Shown: piece after piece, positions 10,401 to 25,400 of the stretch | Position numbering within the stretch: position 1 is the stretch's first letter | How the letters are laid out: every line of letters starts with the position of its first letter | NCBI GenBank assembly: GCA_902705865.1 | Contig: CACSIO010000001.1 | Span: forward strand, 58,302 to 98,971 | From: BD1-7 clade bacterium | Lineage (GTDB): Bacteria > Pseudomonadota > Gammaproteobacteria > Pseudomonadales > DT-91 | DNA: 40,670 bases | Direction of reading: 5' to 3' | The notes under the pieces: generated by a model | Database searches by the model: none | Seen by the model: only the letters and a program-made list of their open reading frames with translations | What the model was told of the DNA's origin: nothing | Program-made: the position numbers and the translations under genes

Positions 10401-13400
10401 GGGCAGAAGGTGCCGGGATGCTTGTGCTTAAGCGGTTGTCTGATGCTGAACGGGACGGTGATAACATTTTAGCGGTTGTAAGAAGCTCAGCGGTTAATCA
10501 GGATGGACGAAGTGCTGGGCTGACGGTGCCTAACGGGCCTTCGCAGCAGCGTGTTATTCGCCAGGCACTGGCTAACGCTGGTCTTGGTATTGACGATATT
10601 GATTACATTGAAGCGCATGGTACAGGAACAACGCTGGGTGATCCGATAGAAGCTGGTGCTTTGATGGAGGTGTTCAAAGACCGTAAAAATGCCCTGTTTG
10701 TTGGCTCTTCGAAATCGAATATCGCGCATACTATGGCTGCCGCCGGGGTTGGCGGTGTCATTAAAACGGTGTTGGCTTTGCAGCATAAAACCCTGCCTAA
10801 AACGCTGCATGCTGACAAACCCAGCGAAAAGATTGAATGGCAAAATAACCTGCTGTCGTTGGTTCAGTATACGCAGGCGTGGGAGTGTTCAAGCGATAGG
10901 CGCAGAGCAGGTGTTAGTGCATTCGGTATCAGTGGTACCAATGCCCACGTGATTATCGAAGAAGCGCCAGAAAGGCCTGAAACACCAATAAGTACATCCA
11001 CACAATTGGAGCCCGGGTCTCTCGATATTCTCTGTTTATCGGCTCGTTCTCAGTCTGCTTTGCCGTTACAGAAAAATACACTGGCTCGATATATTCGCGA
11101 CAATGGTGATCTTGATCGGCCTGACATTGCCTATTCGCTGGCAACGTGCCGCAGTCATTTTCGTTATCGGGCCGCCTGGTTGGTGAATGGATATGATACG
11201 GATCTGGCCTCACAGACCTATCTGGTCTCCAAAGGTGACTATCAAGTCGACAAAGCGGCGTTCTTGTTTACCGGGCAGGGCTCTCAGTTGGCGGGTATGG
11301 GGCGAAGCCTGTATCGCGTAGAGTCTGTGTTTACCGAGACGCTCGATCGCTGTGTTGACGCGTTTGCCGCGCATTTGGATATCCCATTGCTGGATTTAAT
11401 GTTCTGCGAGCCAGGATCGGAACAGGAACAGTACATTCATCAAACCCAATATACACAACCTTTGCTTTTCTCGTTAGGTTATTCGCTGGCGTGTCAATGG
11501 TTGGAATGGGGTGTCTCATCTGGCTGTGTGTTGGGGCACAGCATTGGAGAGATTACAGCCGCATGTGTAGCAGGTGCGATGAGCTTTGGTGATGCTGTGA
11601 GTCTGGTGGCGGCCAGAGGCCGGTTAATGCAAGCCCTGCCAGCCGGAGGCAGCATGACGTCTGTGCTGGCCTCGGCTGAGGCATTAGCGGATTACTTGGT
11701 TTCTGCATCAGAAAAGGTCGTGGTTGCAGGGTTCAACAGCCCTGGGCAGACAGTGCTGTCGGGCGCAATCGATGTCTTGGAGGATATAGAGCATAAGCTC
11801 AAACAGGACGGCATAAAATTCAAACGACTATCCGTCTCTCATGCATTCCACAGCCCGCTGATGCAACCGATGCTGGATACTTTCCGTGAAGTCGCAGAGG
11901 GCATACATTATCGGCCATTGGAAATTCCGCTTGTCAGCAATATGGACGGTTACGAATACGCAATCGGCACTCTACTAACGGCTGAGCATTGGGTGGATCA
12001 TGTGCTTGCTCCCGTTAATTTTATGGGGAGTATCGGGCATGTTGAAGAGATGGGAATACGGTGTTTTGTTGAAATTGGCCCCCAGCCTGTTTTGACTGCG
12101 ATGGCGGCTGAAACGCTGTCCCATGAATCGTTGATGTTGCCATCGTTCGACAAAAACCAAGACAGCCAAACGGTACTTATCAGTCTGGCTTCGTGGTATG
12201 TGCATGGTGGTCAAGTTGATTGGCAAGCGTTTTATAAAGGGCGATCTCTGCGAAAAGTACAGCTACCCGTTTATGCATTTGATCGTCAGCGATATTGGTT
12301 CAGTGAGGATCTGCCTACCAGTGCTGGCGTTGGTCAGTGTGCGACTGAAGATCAATTGCTAGGGATGCATCAGGTACAAGCGTTAGCGGATGTGTTCACC
12401 AACAGATTGTCACTGAAGAGTCACCCCTGGTTGGATCAGCATCGCATTGGTGGCCATGCGTTGATGCCAGCGATGGGCATGTTAAACATGTGTTTGCGTG
12501 CTGCAGCGTATTTGCAGGCTGCGCGTTATGACACCCTTTTGGTCAAGGATTTTACGGTTTTTTCACCACTTCGTGTGACCGAAGAAAACCTCACTGTGCA
12601 ACTCATGATTGAGGGTGATGGCGTGTTGAACACGGTTACCCTGTTCAGCAGCCGGGACCCATCGGACAGGGCTTCGGCGTGGACAAAGCACTGCCAGACC
12701 GTGATCGGTGACGTTATAGCAGATCAGACAGTCCCTGCTGTTAACTTGCCACAATTTGATGAGATGGAATCACTGAATACGGATGATATGTATCGTCTGT
12801 TGGCCGATGCGGGTTATGACTATGGACAGATGTTTCAGGGCGTTAAACAGGCCTGGCGTGGTGATGCCGAAGTATGGACCGAGGTTGTTTTATCACCGGA
12901 CGCAAATGATGGAACAACCGGATGGCATTCTGCCTTGCTAGATAGTTTGCTGCATACCTGCCATTTTGTGTTCTCGGAGGGAGGAGATGTTGAGGACAGT
13001 AACATCTATTTGCCATGGTCGATTGATACTGTTGAGATGGATGTTAAGGGTTTAGACCACGTGCTGGTTCGCTGTGAGCACGTCGTTGCTGAAGATATCC
13101 GTGACCAGGTCGTTACGTTTGATCTGTCGATTTACTCCATGGATGGTGAAGCCATCGGCAAAATCAGTGGTTTCCGTCTGAAGGCTGTGGATCGACAGAA
13201 TCTGGCGCAATCCGTCGCAGGCGAGGTATCACTGCATCATTGTGTGTTCGAGTTGGATTGGCGATCTCTGGACAGTCTTGAGCCCGTCACAAACGCAAAC
13301 GTTCCTGATCTGCCGGTGATTCACACGGAGGCGAATGTACTGTTTGATATTTCCCGGTCAGGGACGGATCGGGAAGTCTGGGATCCGAACAGTATTGTTG

Positions 13401-16400
13401 TCATTCATTTTTCTGATATATCCAGAGATGCAATTGAGCTTTATCAGTGCGTTTTGGCGCTGACGCAACACCTTGTTGATCTGGCTGAAGCTCCGTGGGT
13501 TGTGCTGCAGACACACCATGCTCTGGATGGCCCGAATACTACGATACAGTCTGGTATCGCGGGTTTCATTCGCAGTGTTAGAAATGAGTCGGCGTCCCAA
13601 CGCTTTATGACACTCGCGGTCACTGAAGAGGCGGGCTCACCTTCTGAGATCATCTATCAAAACATGGTCTCTCAGCCGCACGAACCGGAATGGTGTTGGG
13701 ATGGTATTGGGTTGTCTCGGCCTCGAATCCGTCCTTTACCTGAGCTGCATGAAACCAAGACAATGCGCCGTGATGGAACTTACCTTATTACTGGTGGCCT
13801 TGGTGCCATTGGACGAACATTTCTCTCCGTGCTTCATCATGAATATGGCATTGCAGATTTTGTTCTTGTTTCTCGTCGGGGAGAAAATCATCCACGCGCA
13901 AAAGCCCTTATTGATGAATACCGAGAGATGAACGTCAACATTGATGTTGTGGGTCTCGACATCAGTAACGCCGACGCTGTCAAAAACCTGATCACGTCTA
14001 TAGGCGATAAACCTTTGCGAGGTATTGTGCATGCAGCTGGGCTCTTGGCAGATCGGATTATCCATAACTTGGCGGATAGCGATGTGGAAACCGTTTTGTC
14101 TGCGAAAGTTAAGGGTGCCTTGAACTTGCATGAGTTCTCCAAGCAACTGGATCTTGATACCTTCATTCTGTGCTCGTCTTTTGCCGGTATTACGGGGAAC
14201 GCCGGTCAGTCACTTTATGCGGCGGCCAACCGAATACTGGATAACATCGCCCGCATGCGTCATACGGCCGGGCAGGCGGGTCAGAGTATTGCCTGGGGAC
14301 TTTGGTCTGACGACACCAGTGAAATTACTCGGGGTGTAGCGATTGATGCTCAGCAGAAGATGTTATCGACGGGTTTTCCTCCTATAGACCATGAATTGGC
14401 AAGCGCCCTCGTTCGCCATTGTCTGACACGGACGGAACCTTTTATTGTCGCAGCGCCAATGAACCGTCAGCGCTTGATACGCAATCACATTGCTGAACAA
14501 CAAACACTTTTTGCGGACTTTGCGGGTGTATCTGAGCAAACTTCAGCTATCGACGAGGCCTCAGATTTCAATACCCTGCTTGCAGAGGAAAAACCAGATG
14601 CGCTGCGGGATTTGATCCGTGGAACGATATCCAGTGTTTTGGGCGTGAGTGTTGATGATGACAGATCATTAAACGAATTTGGTATGGATTCTCTAATGGG
14701 TGTTGAGATCCGTAATCGCTTGGTAAAGGCTACGGGTTGGAGTCTGCCGGCAACATTGCTTTTTAAAGTCAACACGGTTAACGATCTGGTTACTGAGTTG
14801 TCTGGCAACCTGGACGTTGATGATCAGGTGTTGGACCTTTCGGCTTCTGGAAGCCTCGCGCCGGTTGATTCAGCGCAAAATGATGAACTGTTGCTCTCTG
14901 ATGGCCAGAAACGAATTTGGTATTTAGATAGGCTGGATGCTGCAAAAGGACAATACAACCTGCATGTATCTGCAGACATCAACAAACCGTTGAACATTGG
15001 TTTATTGTCGACGGTATTGACGTTGCTTATGAGTCAAAATGAGGCGCTGCGAACGATTTACGCTGATGATGAGGGTGCACCTCGAGTGCAGTTACTCGGC
15101 GGTTGGATGGTTGACTTGGCATTGAATGATTTCAGCGATGTGTCTGAAGATAAACGCGAAGCCTGCGTTGATGAATTTATTGTTCAGGAGTCGCAGAAGG
15201 GGTTTGATCTTGCCGAAGGTCCCCTTATTCGATTTACATTGTGCAAATTATCTGATGAACATTATCGTTTTGCTGTAACAGTGCATCATATAAACAGTGA
15301 TGGTATTTCCATCGTATCCTTGTTGTACCAGATTATATCGGGCTATGAGGCATTTTCGTTCGGTCAGGCCCTGCCTCAGGTAGTTGAGGCAAAATCATAC
15401 CAGAGTTTTTGTCGCTGGCAGGCTGAGCAAATTGGCACTCCTGAGTGGTTGGCATCAAAACAGTATTGGCGCGACACGTTAGAAGGTGTCGACTGGATTG
15501 ACCTGTGCGGACAGCGTCCGAGACCTGAGCATTTATCGGGTCGGGGCGATGCAATCGTTATGGAGTTGTCGGCGCGATTGGTTTCGCAAGTGGACCGATT
15601 TGCCAAAACATCGGCTGTTACGCCAAATGTTGTCTACCTGGCTGTCTATTCCCTGTTACTTAAGCACTATTCGGTATCTGCTGGCGACAATCTTATCGCG
15701 ACGGCTGTTTCAGCCCGGCCGATGGGATGGGAATCTACGCAAGGATTCTTTGCGAACACTTTACCTTTGCGTTGTTCGGCAAGCTTGGTAATGACGATCA
15801 ATGAGCATCTTCAATCCGTCAACCGAACTATGCTGGGTGCGCTGGATCATCAGTTCTACCCCTTTGGTAATATCGTGGGCGATCTAATGGATGATAGATC
15901 TGCTATGGACAACCCGTTCTACCGGGTGGGGTATGCCTATGAAGGCCTTGCTGGTGGAGAGCTTCCTGTTGGATGGGTTCCTCGTCTGGATATGGGCGGG
16001 GGTGGGCCACAAGATCGCTCTCAGGGAGAAATTAGCCTCATTGTTACTCCCGCTGCAGATTTGATCAGTGCTTGCTGGATATATTCTACGGACATATTTG
16101 ATCATGCATTTATTGCCAAGATGGCAGAACAGTATATCTGCTTGTTGCAAGACTATGTCGCTGGTGATTTGGGTGGAACGCTCGGAGATCTGCATTGGTG
16201 TAGCGATTCTGCTTATCAGAGTCTGCTGGGAAGGGGAGACGGAGGGAGTGCTCAAAATAACGCAACATCCTTAGTTGAGCTGTTTCAGAAACAAGTGGAT
16301 ACGAATCCTCACAAATGTGCGTTAGTCACCGCTGCTGAAAAGCTCAACTACTCTGCGCTCGATCAGATGGCGGATGCGGTTGCGGCAAGCGTCATTGCTG

Positions 16401-19400
16401 AAACAGGCTATCGCGATCGGCTTGCACCGGATACGCTTGTGCTTCTGGTGATGGACCCCGGTATTACTATGATCGCTGCCATGCTCGGTATTATGAAAGC
16501 TGGTGGTGCCTATGTGCCGGTATCGATCAAGTATCCGCCCCAACGTTTACGGTACATTATTGAGGATAGTGGATCATCAATACTGATTACTGATACGACT
16601 GCCGCAGAACATATCACCCCGATAGTGAACGAATTTGACCTCAGCATTCAGGTATGTGTCGTTAGTCATTCGCTGCTGTCCGCTGCTGCTCAGCAGATGC
16701 CACGCTCATTTCTGCCGGCCAGCAGTGACCTTGCTTATGTGATTTATACCTCTGGAAGTACAGGGCAACCTAAAGGTGTCATGGTAGAACATAAATCTGC
16801 CGTCAATCTTGTATGTGCCGAATCAGAGGCTATGAGATTTTCAGCAGATGAGACCATCATTCAGTTATCCGATGTCGTGTTTGATGCCAGTGTTGAGCAG
16901 ATATGGCTTGCGCTTGCGAACGGCCTTTGCCTGAGCTTGCCCAGTAGAGACAGTATTCTCAATGTCGAAGAAATTGCTGACATGATCGAATCTCAAAATG
17001 TCTCACACGTTGACGCGACGCCGGAATACCTATTGCAATTACTCGATGTGCTGCGTGAGCGTGGCGTTAGCCTCAAGCGTGTGTTAAGTGGCGGAGATCG
17101 GTTTCGATCAGATATCGCTACAAATACGGTTGCTGAAACAACGTTTAACGCTTATGGACCTTCCGAGGTTACGGTGACGGCAACCCGATTTTGCTGCACA
17201 GGGGCTCCCGAGGTCTCGCAAATCATCGGCCGGCCATTGCAAAACCTCCACGTTTATATTCTCAATGACGCGCTAAAACTTGTCCCTGATGGGGCACCTG
17301 GTGAACTTTGCATCAGTGGTGTTCAGGTTGCTCGTGGTTATATTAACGCGGAAACCCTCACGGCAGAGCGATTCATCACTAACCCCTTTTGTGCGGGTGA
17401 GGGACGAGAGCGGCTGTATCGCACCGGAGATCTCGCTCGGTGGACGCAAAGCGGAGATCTTGAATACTTGGGGCGGATTGACAAACAGCTCAAGATACGC
17501 GGATTTCGTATTGATCCAAGTGAAGTCGAAACCGTCATACTGCAGCAGGATGGTGTAACGCAGGCTGTGGTAGGTACCGCGCCGGATATGGAAAGGCCGG
17601 CTCTGATTGCTTGGGTAGTACCTGAGAATGAACGTGTACTCAATGCCGACCAGTTATTGGATGCCGTTGCTCAGGCGTTGCCTGCGTTCATGATACCAGC
17701 CCATCTTTTACTGGTACCGGCAATTCCTCTTAATCTGTCAGGCAAAGTGGATACTGCACAGTTGCCTCTCCCTGAACAGACTCAGTCGCTTGCAAAAGCG
17801 ATCTCGGATGACGAGAAGACAATGAGTGCCGTTTGGTCACGTGTCTTGAATACTGTTGATATTGGTTTGGACGATAATTTCTTTGCGTTGGGTGGCGATT
17901 CCATTTTAGCCATGCAATTAGTATCTGCGGCTCGGCGTCATGGCTTTGAGCTGCGAGTGCAGGATGTCTTCGCTGCGCCAACGGTTGCACGACTGCTGGC
18001 GAGGTCGAAAAAATCAAGTGGGATTAACAATATCATTGCCGAGTCAGGGGAGCTTCAGGGCACTGTGCCGTTATTGCCAATTCAGAAGCATTTTTTCGAA
18101 CAACCGTATGCTGTCCCTAATCATTTTAACCAGGCATTTGCCATAGGTATTCCGGCGTCGATCGGTGCGAGCACCTTGGTTGATATGTTGAACGACCTGG
18201 CCGTGCAGCATGATATGTTGCGTGTTCTTTTCAGTGATGACAACAGCGAAGGTTGGCATGGAACATACGGTTGTCCGGTTTCACAGACACAAGCGCCTCT
18301 TGTCATCCTGGATGCATCGACCGACACGAGCCATGAGCAAAATGAGAATGTCGGTCGAGCACTCGCTGATCTGCATACGCGCCTGGATTACCGTACAGGG
18401 CCAACATGGGGTGGCATATTTTTTAAGACTGCCGGCGAGGCGTGTCATCAATTGCTGCTAGTTTTCCATCATCTGATTATCGATATCGTCAGCTGGAGGA
18501 TCTTAAAAGATGATCTGGAAATCATTACTACTGCTTATGACGACAGCCCCAAGCGTTTACTGTTGCCAAAAGCAACGAGTTACAGGCAATGGGCTCAGTG
18601 GATTAGTCAATACGAAGATAATCATCCCGATCAGGCTGAATACTGGTTGGCGTTGTCGGAACAAAGCCAGGCTACTCTTGATTGCTATCCGTCTGCTGAA
18701 CGAGTCAGAGTTCATCGAACGGTTCACCTTGCGCCACAAGATACAGAAAAGCTGCTGAACGCAGTGGGGCCCTTGACGGATTGTACGCTGAATGAATTTC
18801 TCCTCGCGGCGCTGGCCCGTGCATTGAAAAATACCTTTGGTGGGAATGCACATTGCGTCACACTTGAAGGCCATGGTCGCGAGACCGGCGATACACAGAT
18901 GGATCTTTCTAGAACGGTTGGCTGGTTTACAACCCTATACCCTGTGTTACTGACGGCCAGCGATGATCTTATTCTCAGCCTGATTGAGAATAAACAGCAT
19001 CTGCGCAAGATTCCGGACCAAGGTATCGGTTTTGGCGTGATTGCGAAACACGGGCGTTCATTGCCATTATCACCGGTTCGATTCAACTATATGGGACAGT
19101 TCACTGAAACCGAGGCGAGCGAAGGTGGTGATAGAGTCTGGCAGTTTCTTGATGTCGATTGCGGTAAGTTTAGTAGTCATGAAAATACGGATGGCTGCTT
19201 ACTGGACATTAATGCGGTTGTGCGCAGTGATGGCATCGCCATTTCAGTCGATGCGGCGATGTCGGACACAGGGATTGATAATTTCAGTGAAGCACTTTCA
19301 GCTGCGCTAGTCGACGTTGCTGCTATCCTCAGTCCTCGCCATGCTCCGGTCATCAGCACACCCGATGAATTGGGTATTGAGGCCGCCCATACAGCAGAGC

Positions 19401-22400
19401 TGGCTCAACGGCTGCGAAAGCCAGACATTCATATGTTGTTGCCTGTTACACCCCTGCAAGCCGGCTTAATCTCGCATGAACTGCGAGATCTAGACACTGT
19501 AGTTTATCAACCTCAGTTGTTGTTAGGTTTTAACGAAGAACTTGATATCGAGCGATTTAAAGTTGCTTGGCAAACCACTATTTCCCAGCATCCAGCGCTT
19601 CGAATTGCGTTTGATTGGCATTTTAGCTATCCAATCCAACAGCTGTATCGAGAGGTACTCTTAGATAGTGAGCATTGGCAAGTTTTGGATATAGAAGGTC
19701 TTAGTTCTGATGATCAAAGTGAATTCGTTCGGCGCTATCAGCTACAAGCCCGTCAAAGCCGATTTAACCTTGAAAAACCGGGTTTGTTCAAAATCACCAT
19801 ATTCAAGTACGGCATAGGCCGTTACGGTATATTGCTGACTATGCACCACATCATAGCCGATGGATGGAGTTTGCCGTTGCTGTGGCAAACAATTTGGATG
19901 GCATATGGTGGTAAAGATGAAATGCAGCCCGTGTCCAGGGCGTTACAGGTTTACCGTGAATCGATGACGGAAATCCGCAGGTTGGCAGTATTACACCAGC
20001 GATACTGGTCAGAATCCCGTGAGGGCTGGAGTGAGTTGACTGGTGCGAGTGATTTATCCGGCCGAAACCTTAACCTTGTTGACGCGGATGCTCTGGTTGG
20101 TAATCAGTCTCATCAATTCCAGCTGGATACAAAGCTAGCAGCTTCGTTGAAGACTTGGTGCAGTGATGCAGGCGTTACATTGAGCGCGGTTCTGCAATTC
20201 TGTTGGCACAAGATACTTCAGAGTTACTCGGGAGCTGGACGTACCATAGCTGGGGTGACAGTGGCGGGCCGAGAGATTGATGTAAATGGGGTTGAAACCT
20301 GTGTAGGGCTTTTTATCAATACCTTGCCTTTAGTCGTCGATTGGGAAGGTGATCTCACAGTGGAAGAACAAATTCATTCTATTCAACGGTCGGTCGCTGA
20401 CATCAGTGCAAATTCTTGCGTTTCGTTGTCTGACCTTGAGCCCGATGGTAGGCAGCTTTTTGATACTGTCGTGGTATTCGAAAACTATCCGCTGAGCGAT
20501 AGCTCAGGCGATCTCACAGACATAGTAACGGTAGAAAACGCTCAGGAACTCTCTCAGTTTCCGCTTGCGCTTCAGGTCTTTCCGGATGAGCGAGGTTTGA
20601 GGATAGAGTTGATTTATTCGGAGAGTGCTTTTGACACAGACCAGATTGAGTACTTTGCGCATCTCATTAATCGCCTGCTTGAATTGATTCCGCACAATGA
20701 ACATGCGCTTCCATCGGATTTGGGATTGGTGGATCATGATGATTTTCAATCACAGCTTGGCTTTGGTCGAGGTAACGAACTTGTAGTGATGCCTCACACT
20801 TTGCATGGAGCGTTCACGGATCAAGTAAAAGTAACGCCGACCAATACCGCACTGATATTTGAGCATCTGAAGCTAACCTATGCTGAGCTCGATCGACTTT
20901 CTGATATCGTTGCGCAACAGGTAGCACGGGAACTGTTGCAGGGATCAGCGATAGAGTTATCAAAAGAAGCTCCCATTGGCGTACTTTTTGATCGAGGTGT
21001 TGAGCAGGTCATCGCTGTATTGGCAGTGCTCAAATTGGGTGGGTGTTACGTGCCTCTATCCCCGGCACACCCTGACAATCGCTTGCAGTATGTTCTTGAA
21101 GACACACAGTGTGTTTTGGTTCTGGCGGATGCATCTAACCGAAACCGGATAGCAAACCTATGTGCCGGCAATGAATATGGAACTTTAGTTTTTGTGTTAG
21201 ATTATAACGAATTGAAGACTGAGACATCAGTTGATCAGAACCACAATTTGCCCGTTATTTCTCCTGACGATCTTGCTTATATTATCTACACATCAGGGAG
21301 TACAGGCAGACCGAAAGGAGTGATGATAGAGCACAACAGCGTTATCCATCTCATTAGGTCGCAGATAGCCGCTTTTGATGTTAATCAGGATGATGTTTTT
21401 GTTTGGTCCTTCAACTTTGTCTTTGATGCCGGTGGCGAAATACTGTGGCGAGCATTGCTAAGCGGTGGTGCGTTGGTGATACCCACCGATACCGCAGCAA
21501 TGAACCCGGCAGCCATGGTGTGTGAGATCGTTAAGCATGGTGTGACGGAATACTTCGGTACGCCGGAAATGATCGAGAATCTCTTGCCATTGCTTGATAA
21601 GCAAACGCATCCCTTGAAAAGGCTTCTTGCCGGCGGCGGCCGGGTATCATCTGCTGTTGCTTCTACGACAATCGTCCCGGAGGTATTCAATCTTTATGGG
21701 CCCACTGAGGTCACTGTCGTATCCACTTATACGCCGATAAATCCTTTGGAGGCTCGTCAGATTATTGGTCGTCCAGTGGACAATTTGCAGGCTTATATTC
21801 TTGATTCCAATCTGAATCCTGTACCGGCTGGGGCTGTCGGCGAACTCTGTCTTGCAGGGCCTCAAGTCGGCAGAGGTTATTTGAACAGAGTTGATTTGAC
21901 GGCAAAATGTTTTGTTGAAAATCCATATGACCAGCGTAGGACCTACGACCGTATCTACAGGACTGGCGATAAAGTGCGATGGCTGGAAGACGGTTCGATA
22001 GAATATTTGGGGCGCTTTGACAAACAAGTGAAAATTCGAGGTTTTCGGATTGAGCCTGGCGAAATCGAAAATATCATTCGAGATGTTAGTGACATATACC
22101 AAGCGTTGGTTGTTGTTCAAGATTTGGCTGAAGCAAGTATCTTGGTTGCCTATGTCGTAATGAATCTTGAAGCGACATTCGATAAGGAAGAACTGAAAGC
22201 GTCAGTTTCACGTCAGTTACCTGTCTATATGGTTCCGAATGTCTTTGTTGAATTGGATGCCATTCCTCTCAACGTAAACGGCAAAGTAGATGAGTCAGCA
22301 TTGCCGAAACCAATCATTGAGCAGAGCGATTACTGTGCACCAAGATCAGATATTGAAGAAAAGTACTGTCAGTTGTGGAGGGAAATTCTGGGTCTGGAAC

Positions 22401-25400
22401 GTATTGGGATTCACGATAATTTCTTTTCGCTGGGCGGCAACTCGATTCAAGCGATGCGATTTATGGGACTGTGTGCATCACGTTTTGGGGTACACATCGA
22501 TGTTGCGTCCCTGTTTGATGCGCCAACCATCGCTGAACTCAGTAGGGCCGCGCCTGTCGATGTCTATGGTTCTATTGAGCCCTGTCAGAGAAACCACTAT
22601 CCGCTGTCATATGCGCAGCAACGATTATGGTTTATCGATCAATATAATGCGGATTCTGGTATTTATAACACGTCAATGCTGTGGAAATTGCACGATGACG
22701 TTGAATGGGAGAAGTTGGCATCAAGCTTGAAATACGTTATTCAGAAACATTATGCGTTAAATAGTCTTGTTCGTGTTTCGGCAGATGGACAATGCGAAAG
22801 CATACTTGCTGACTTCGAACCTGAGATAGCGCACCGGCAAGTTGATCAACAAGCATTGGTAGCGTTCGTATCTACAGAAAAAACGTCTCGCTTTGATCTT
22901 GTTAACGAACGGCCAGTTCGCCTGATACAAATCGACAGTGAATTAGAGAAGTACCTGTTGATAGTTATTCACCACATTGCGATTGACGCTTGGTCATTGG
23001 CGTTGTTCCTCCCCGACGTGAAAGCCCATTATGAATCTCAGGCGCTCGATCTCATGGCACCTGCGCAAATGCAGCGAGAATGCGAGCCGCATTATGGTGA
23101 TTTCTCAGTTTGGCAACATGATTTTATCAAAGAGCATGGCGATGAACTGAATACCTATTGGCTCAAGCAGTTAGAAGGTTACGAATTGCTTCAGCTACCA
23201 ACGGATTTTTCTCGTCCGGTTGATATCGACTATGACGGCCATGACATTGCGTTTGCTTTTGATCGGCCACTCTCCGATGCGATCAAAAATCTGGCTGCGA
23301 CACACAACACGACATCTTTTAATGTGCTTCTATCAGGGTTTTACATCTTGATGTCGATGTTGAGTGGTCAGCGCGATATTGTTATCGGCACGCCAAGTGA
23401 CAACCGTGGCCATGCCGATACCCATGAGATTATTGGATGCTTTGTTAATTCGTTAGTTCTGCGTGCGTGTCTGAACTATTCGAAGTCAGCCCGAGATCTA
23501 CTGGAGCAAGTAAAAACTTTACTGGTTGGCGCCAAGCAACATGAATTTCTTCCATTTGAAAGCATCGTAGAAATGTTAGAGGTGGGAAGAAATACGGGTA
23601 TGCACCCGGTTTTTCAAGTGATGTTCGCTAAGCACGTTATCGCAAATCAAAACGTTGACATGCCTTTTGATCTGGTGAATGGCGACGGTTCCAGCGATCT
23701 GAATACTGAAGCGCGATTTGATCTCAGCCTTTATATCGATGATGAATGTGACGAAATACATGGTTTTTTCAACTATGCCAGTTCACTTTTCATGGAGTCA
23801 TCAGTTCAGCAATGGAGTGAGCTGTACCGGAGAATCTTAGTGGTGATTGTTGAAAACATCGACATGCCGTTGATGAACCTGCAGCTAATCAGTGAGTCGG
23901 AACGTTATCAACTTATGGAGGAGTACAGTTGTGTTGAGACCGCCTGTGTAGACGAAACACCTATCGTTACTCTGTTTGAGCGGCAGGTTGAAAGATCGCC
24001 AGAAGATATCGCCGCAGTGTTTGAAGGCGCAGTATTGACATACCGACAGCTCAATAATTGCGCGAATCACCTAGCCCAGAAACTGTACCTTGCAAGACGG
24101 GATGCCGGGTCGCAAATGGTCGTCGTGTGCCTTGAACGCAGTTTGGAAATGATCGTTAGCTTGTGGGCCGTTGCCAAGGCCGGTATGGCTTATATCCCTG
24201 TAAGCCCTGATGACCCAGTATCGCGTGTTTGCGATGTCGTTGACGATGCCAAGCCCGTGGCCGCGTTAGTATCCGAAACCAGTATGGCAGTTTTCGCTGA
24301 GACGAAAGAATCAGGCATGACGATGATATCGACGGATGCGATTCTGCAGGCCAAGGATGATGTGATTGCCAATTTGGATATTGGTTATCGCGTGGAAGAT
24401 CTGCTCTATATCATCTACACCTCCGGATCTACAGGAAAACCTAAAGGTGTTATGGTTGCTCAACGGGCAGTTATCAATCGGTTGCAATGGCAGATTGATC
24501 GGTTTGCGTTTGAGGCAGGCGATACATTCCTATTAAAGACGCCTTTTACCTTTGACGTATCTGTTTGGGAGTTGTTTTCCCCGTTTTTGATTGGCTCAAC
24601 ACTTGTTATTGCCCCTCCGCAGGCTCACCGTGATCCTGAAACCATTCATCGTCTCTTGTGTGAGCATCAAATCAGCCTGGTTCATTTTGTTCCATCGATG
24701 TTATCTGCATTCTGCGCTTGGGCTATTCATTGGCAGCATCAGTTACCTTCCAGTGTTCGTCAGGTATTTTGCACTGGCGAGGTCCTGTCGGGGGCTATTG
24801 TGAATCAATTTTACGTAATGACTGATGATAGTGTTGGACTCAACAATCTTTATGGGCCGACTGAGACCACCGTTGAAGTTACTGCACAAGAAAATACGCG
24901 CGACTGGGCTGCGCGCAAAGGTGTCCCGATCGGGAAACCCATCAACAATGTCCAGGTTTATGTACTGGATACGCACGGTAATTTGCTCCCACCGGGCATA
25001 CCGGGTGAGTTGTACATCGGTGGCGTTTGTCTCGCTGAAGGGTATTTAAACAGGAATGATCTTACCCAAAAGAGCTTTGTGAGAAACCCCTTCTCCGATC
25101 ATGAAGACAGTCGTTTGTATCGCAGCGGTGATAAAGTCCGTTGGCTTGAGGGCGGCGTGCTTGAGTATCTAGGCCGACTCGACGACCAGATAAAGCTGCG
25201 TGGTATGCGTATTGAGGTAGGAGAGATTGAATCCTACATACTCGAAGTCCCTTGGGTGGCGCAGGCAGCGGTCCGACTAAAAACCCGTAATAATGTAGCG
25301 TTCCTGGTTGCTTACATGGTTGCCAAAGATCCAAGCGCCTTTGATGAAACCGCGCTGCGTGATTATCTTGCTCAATCTCTGCCTGTGCATATGGTGCCGA

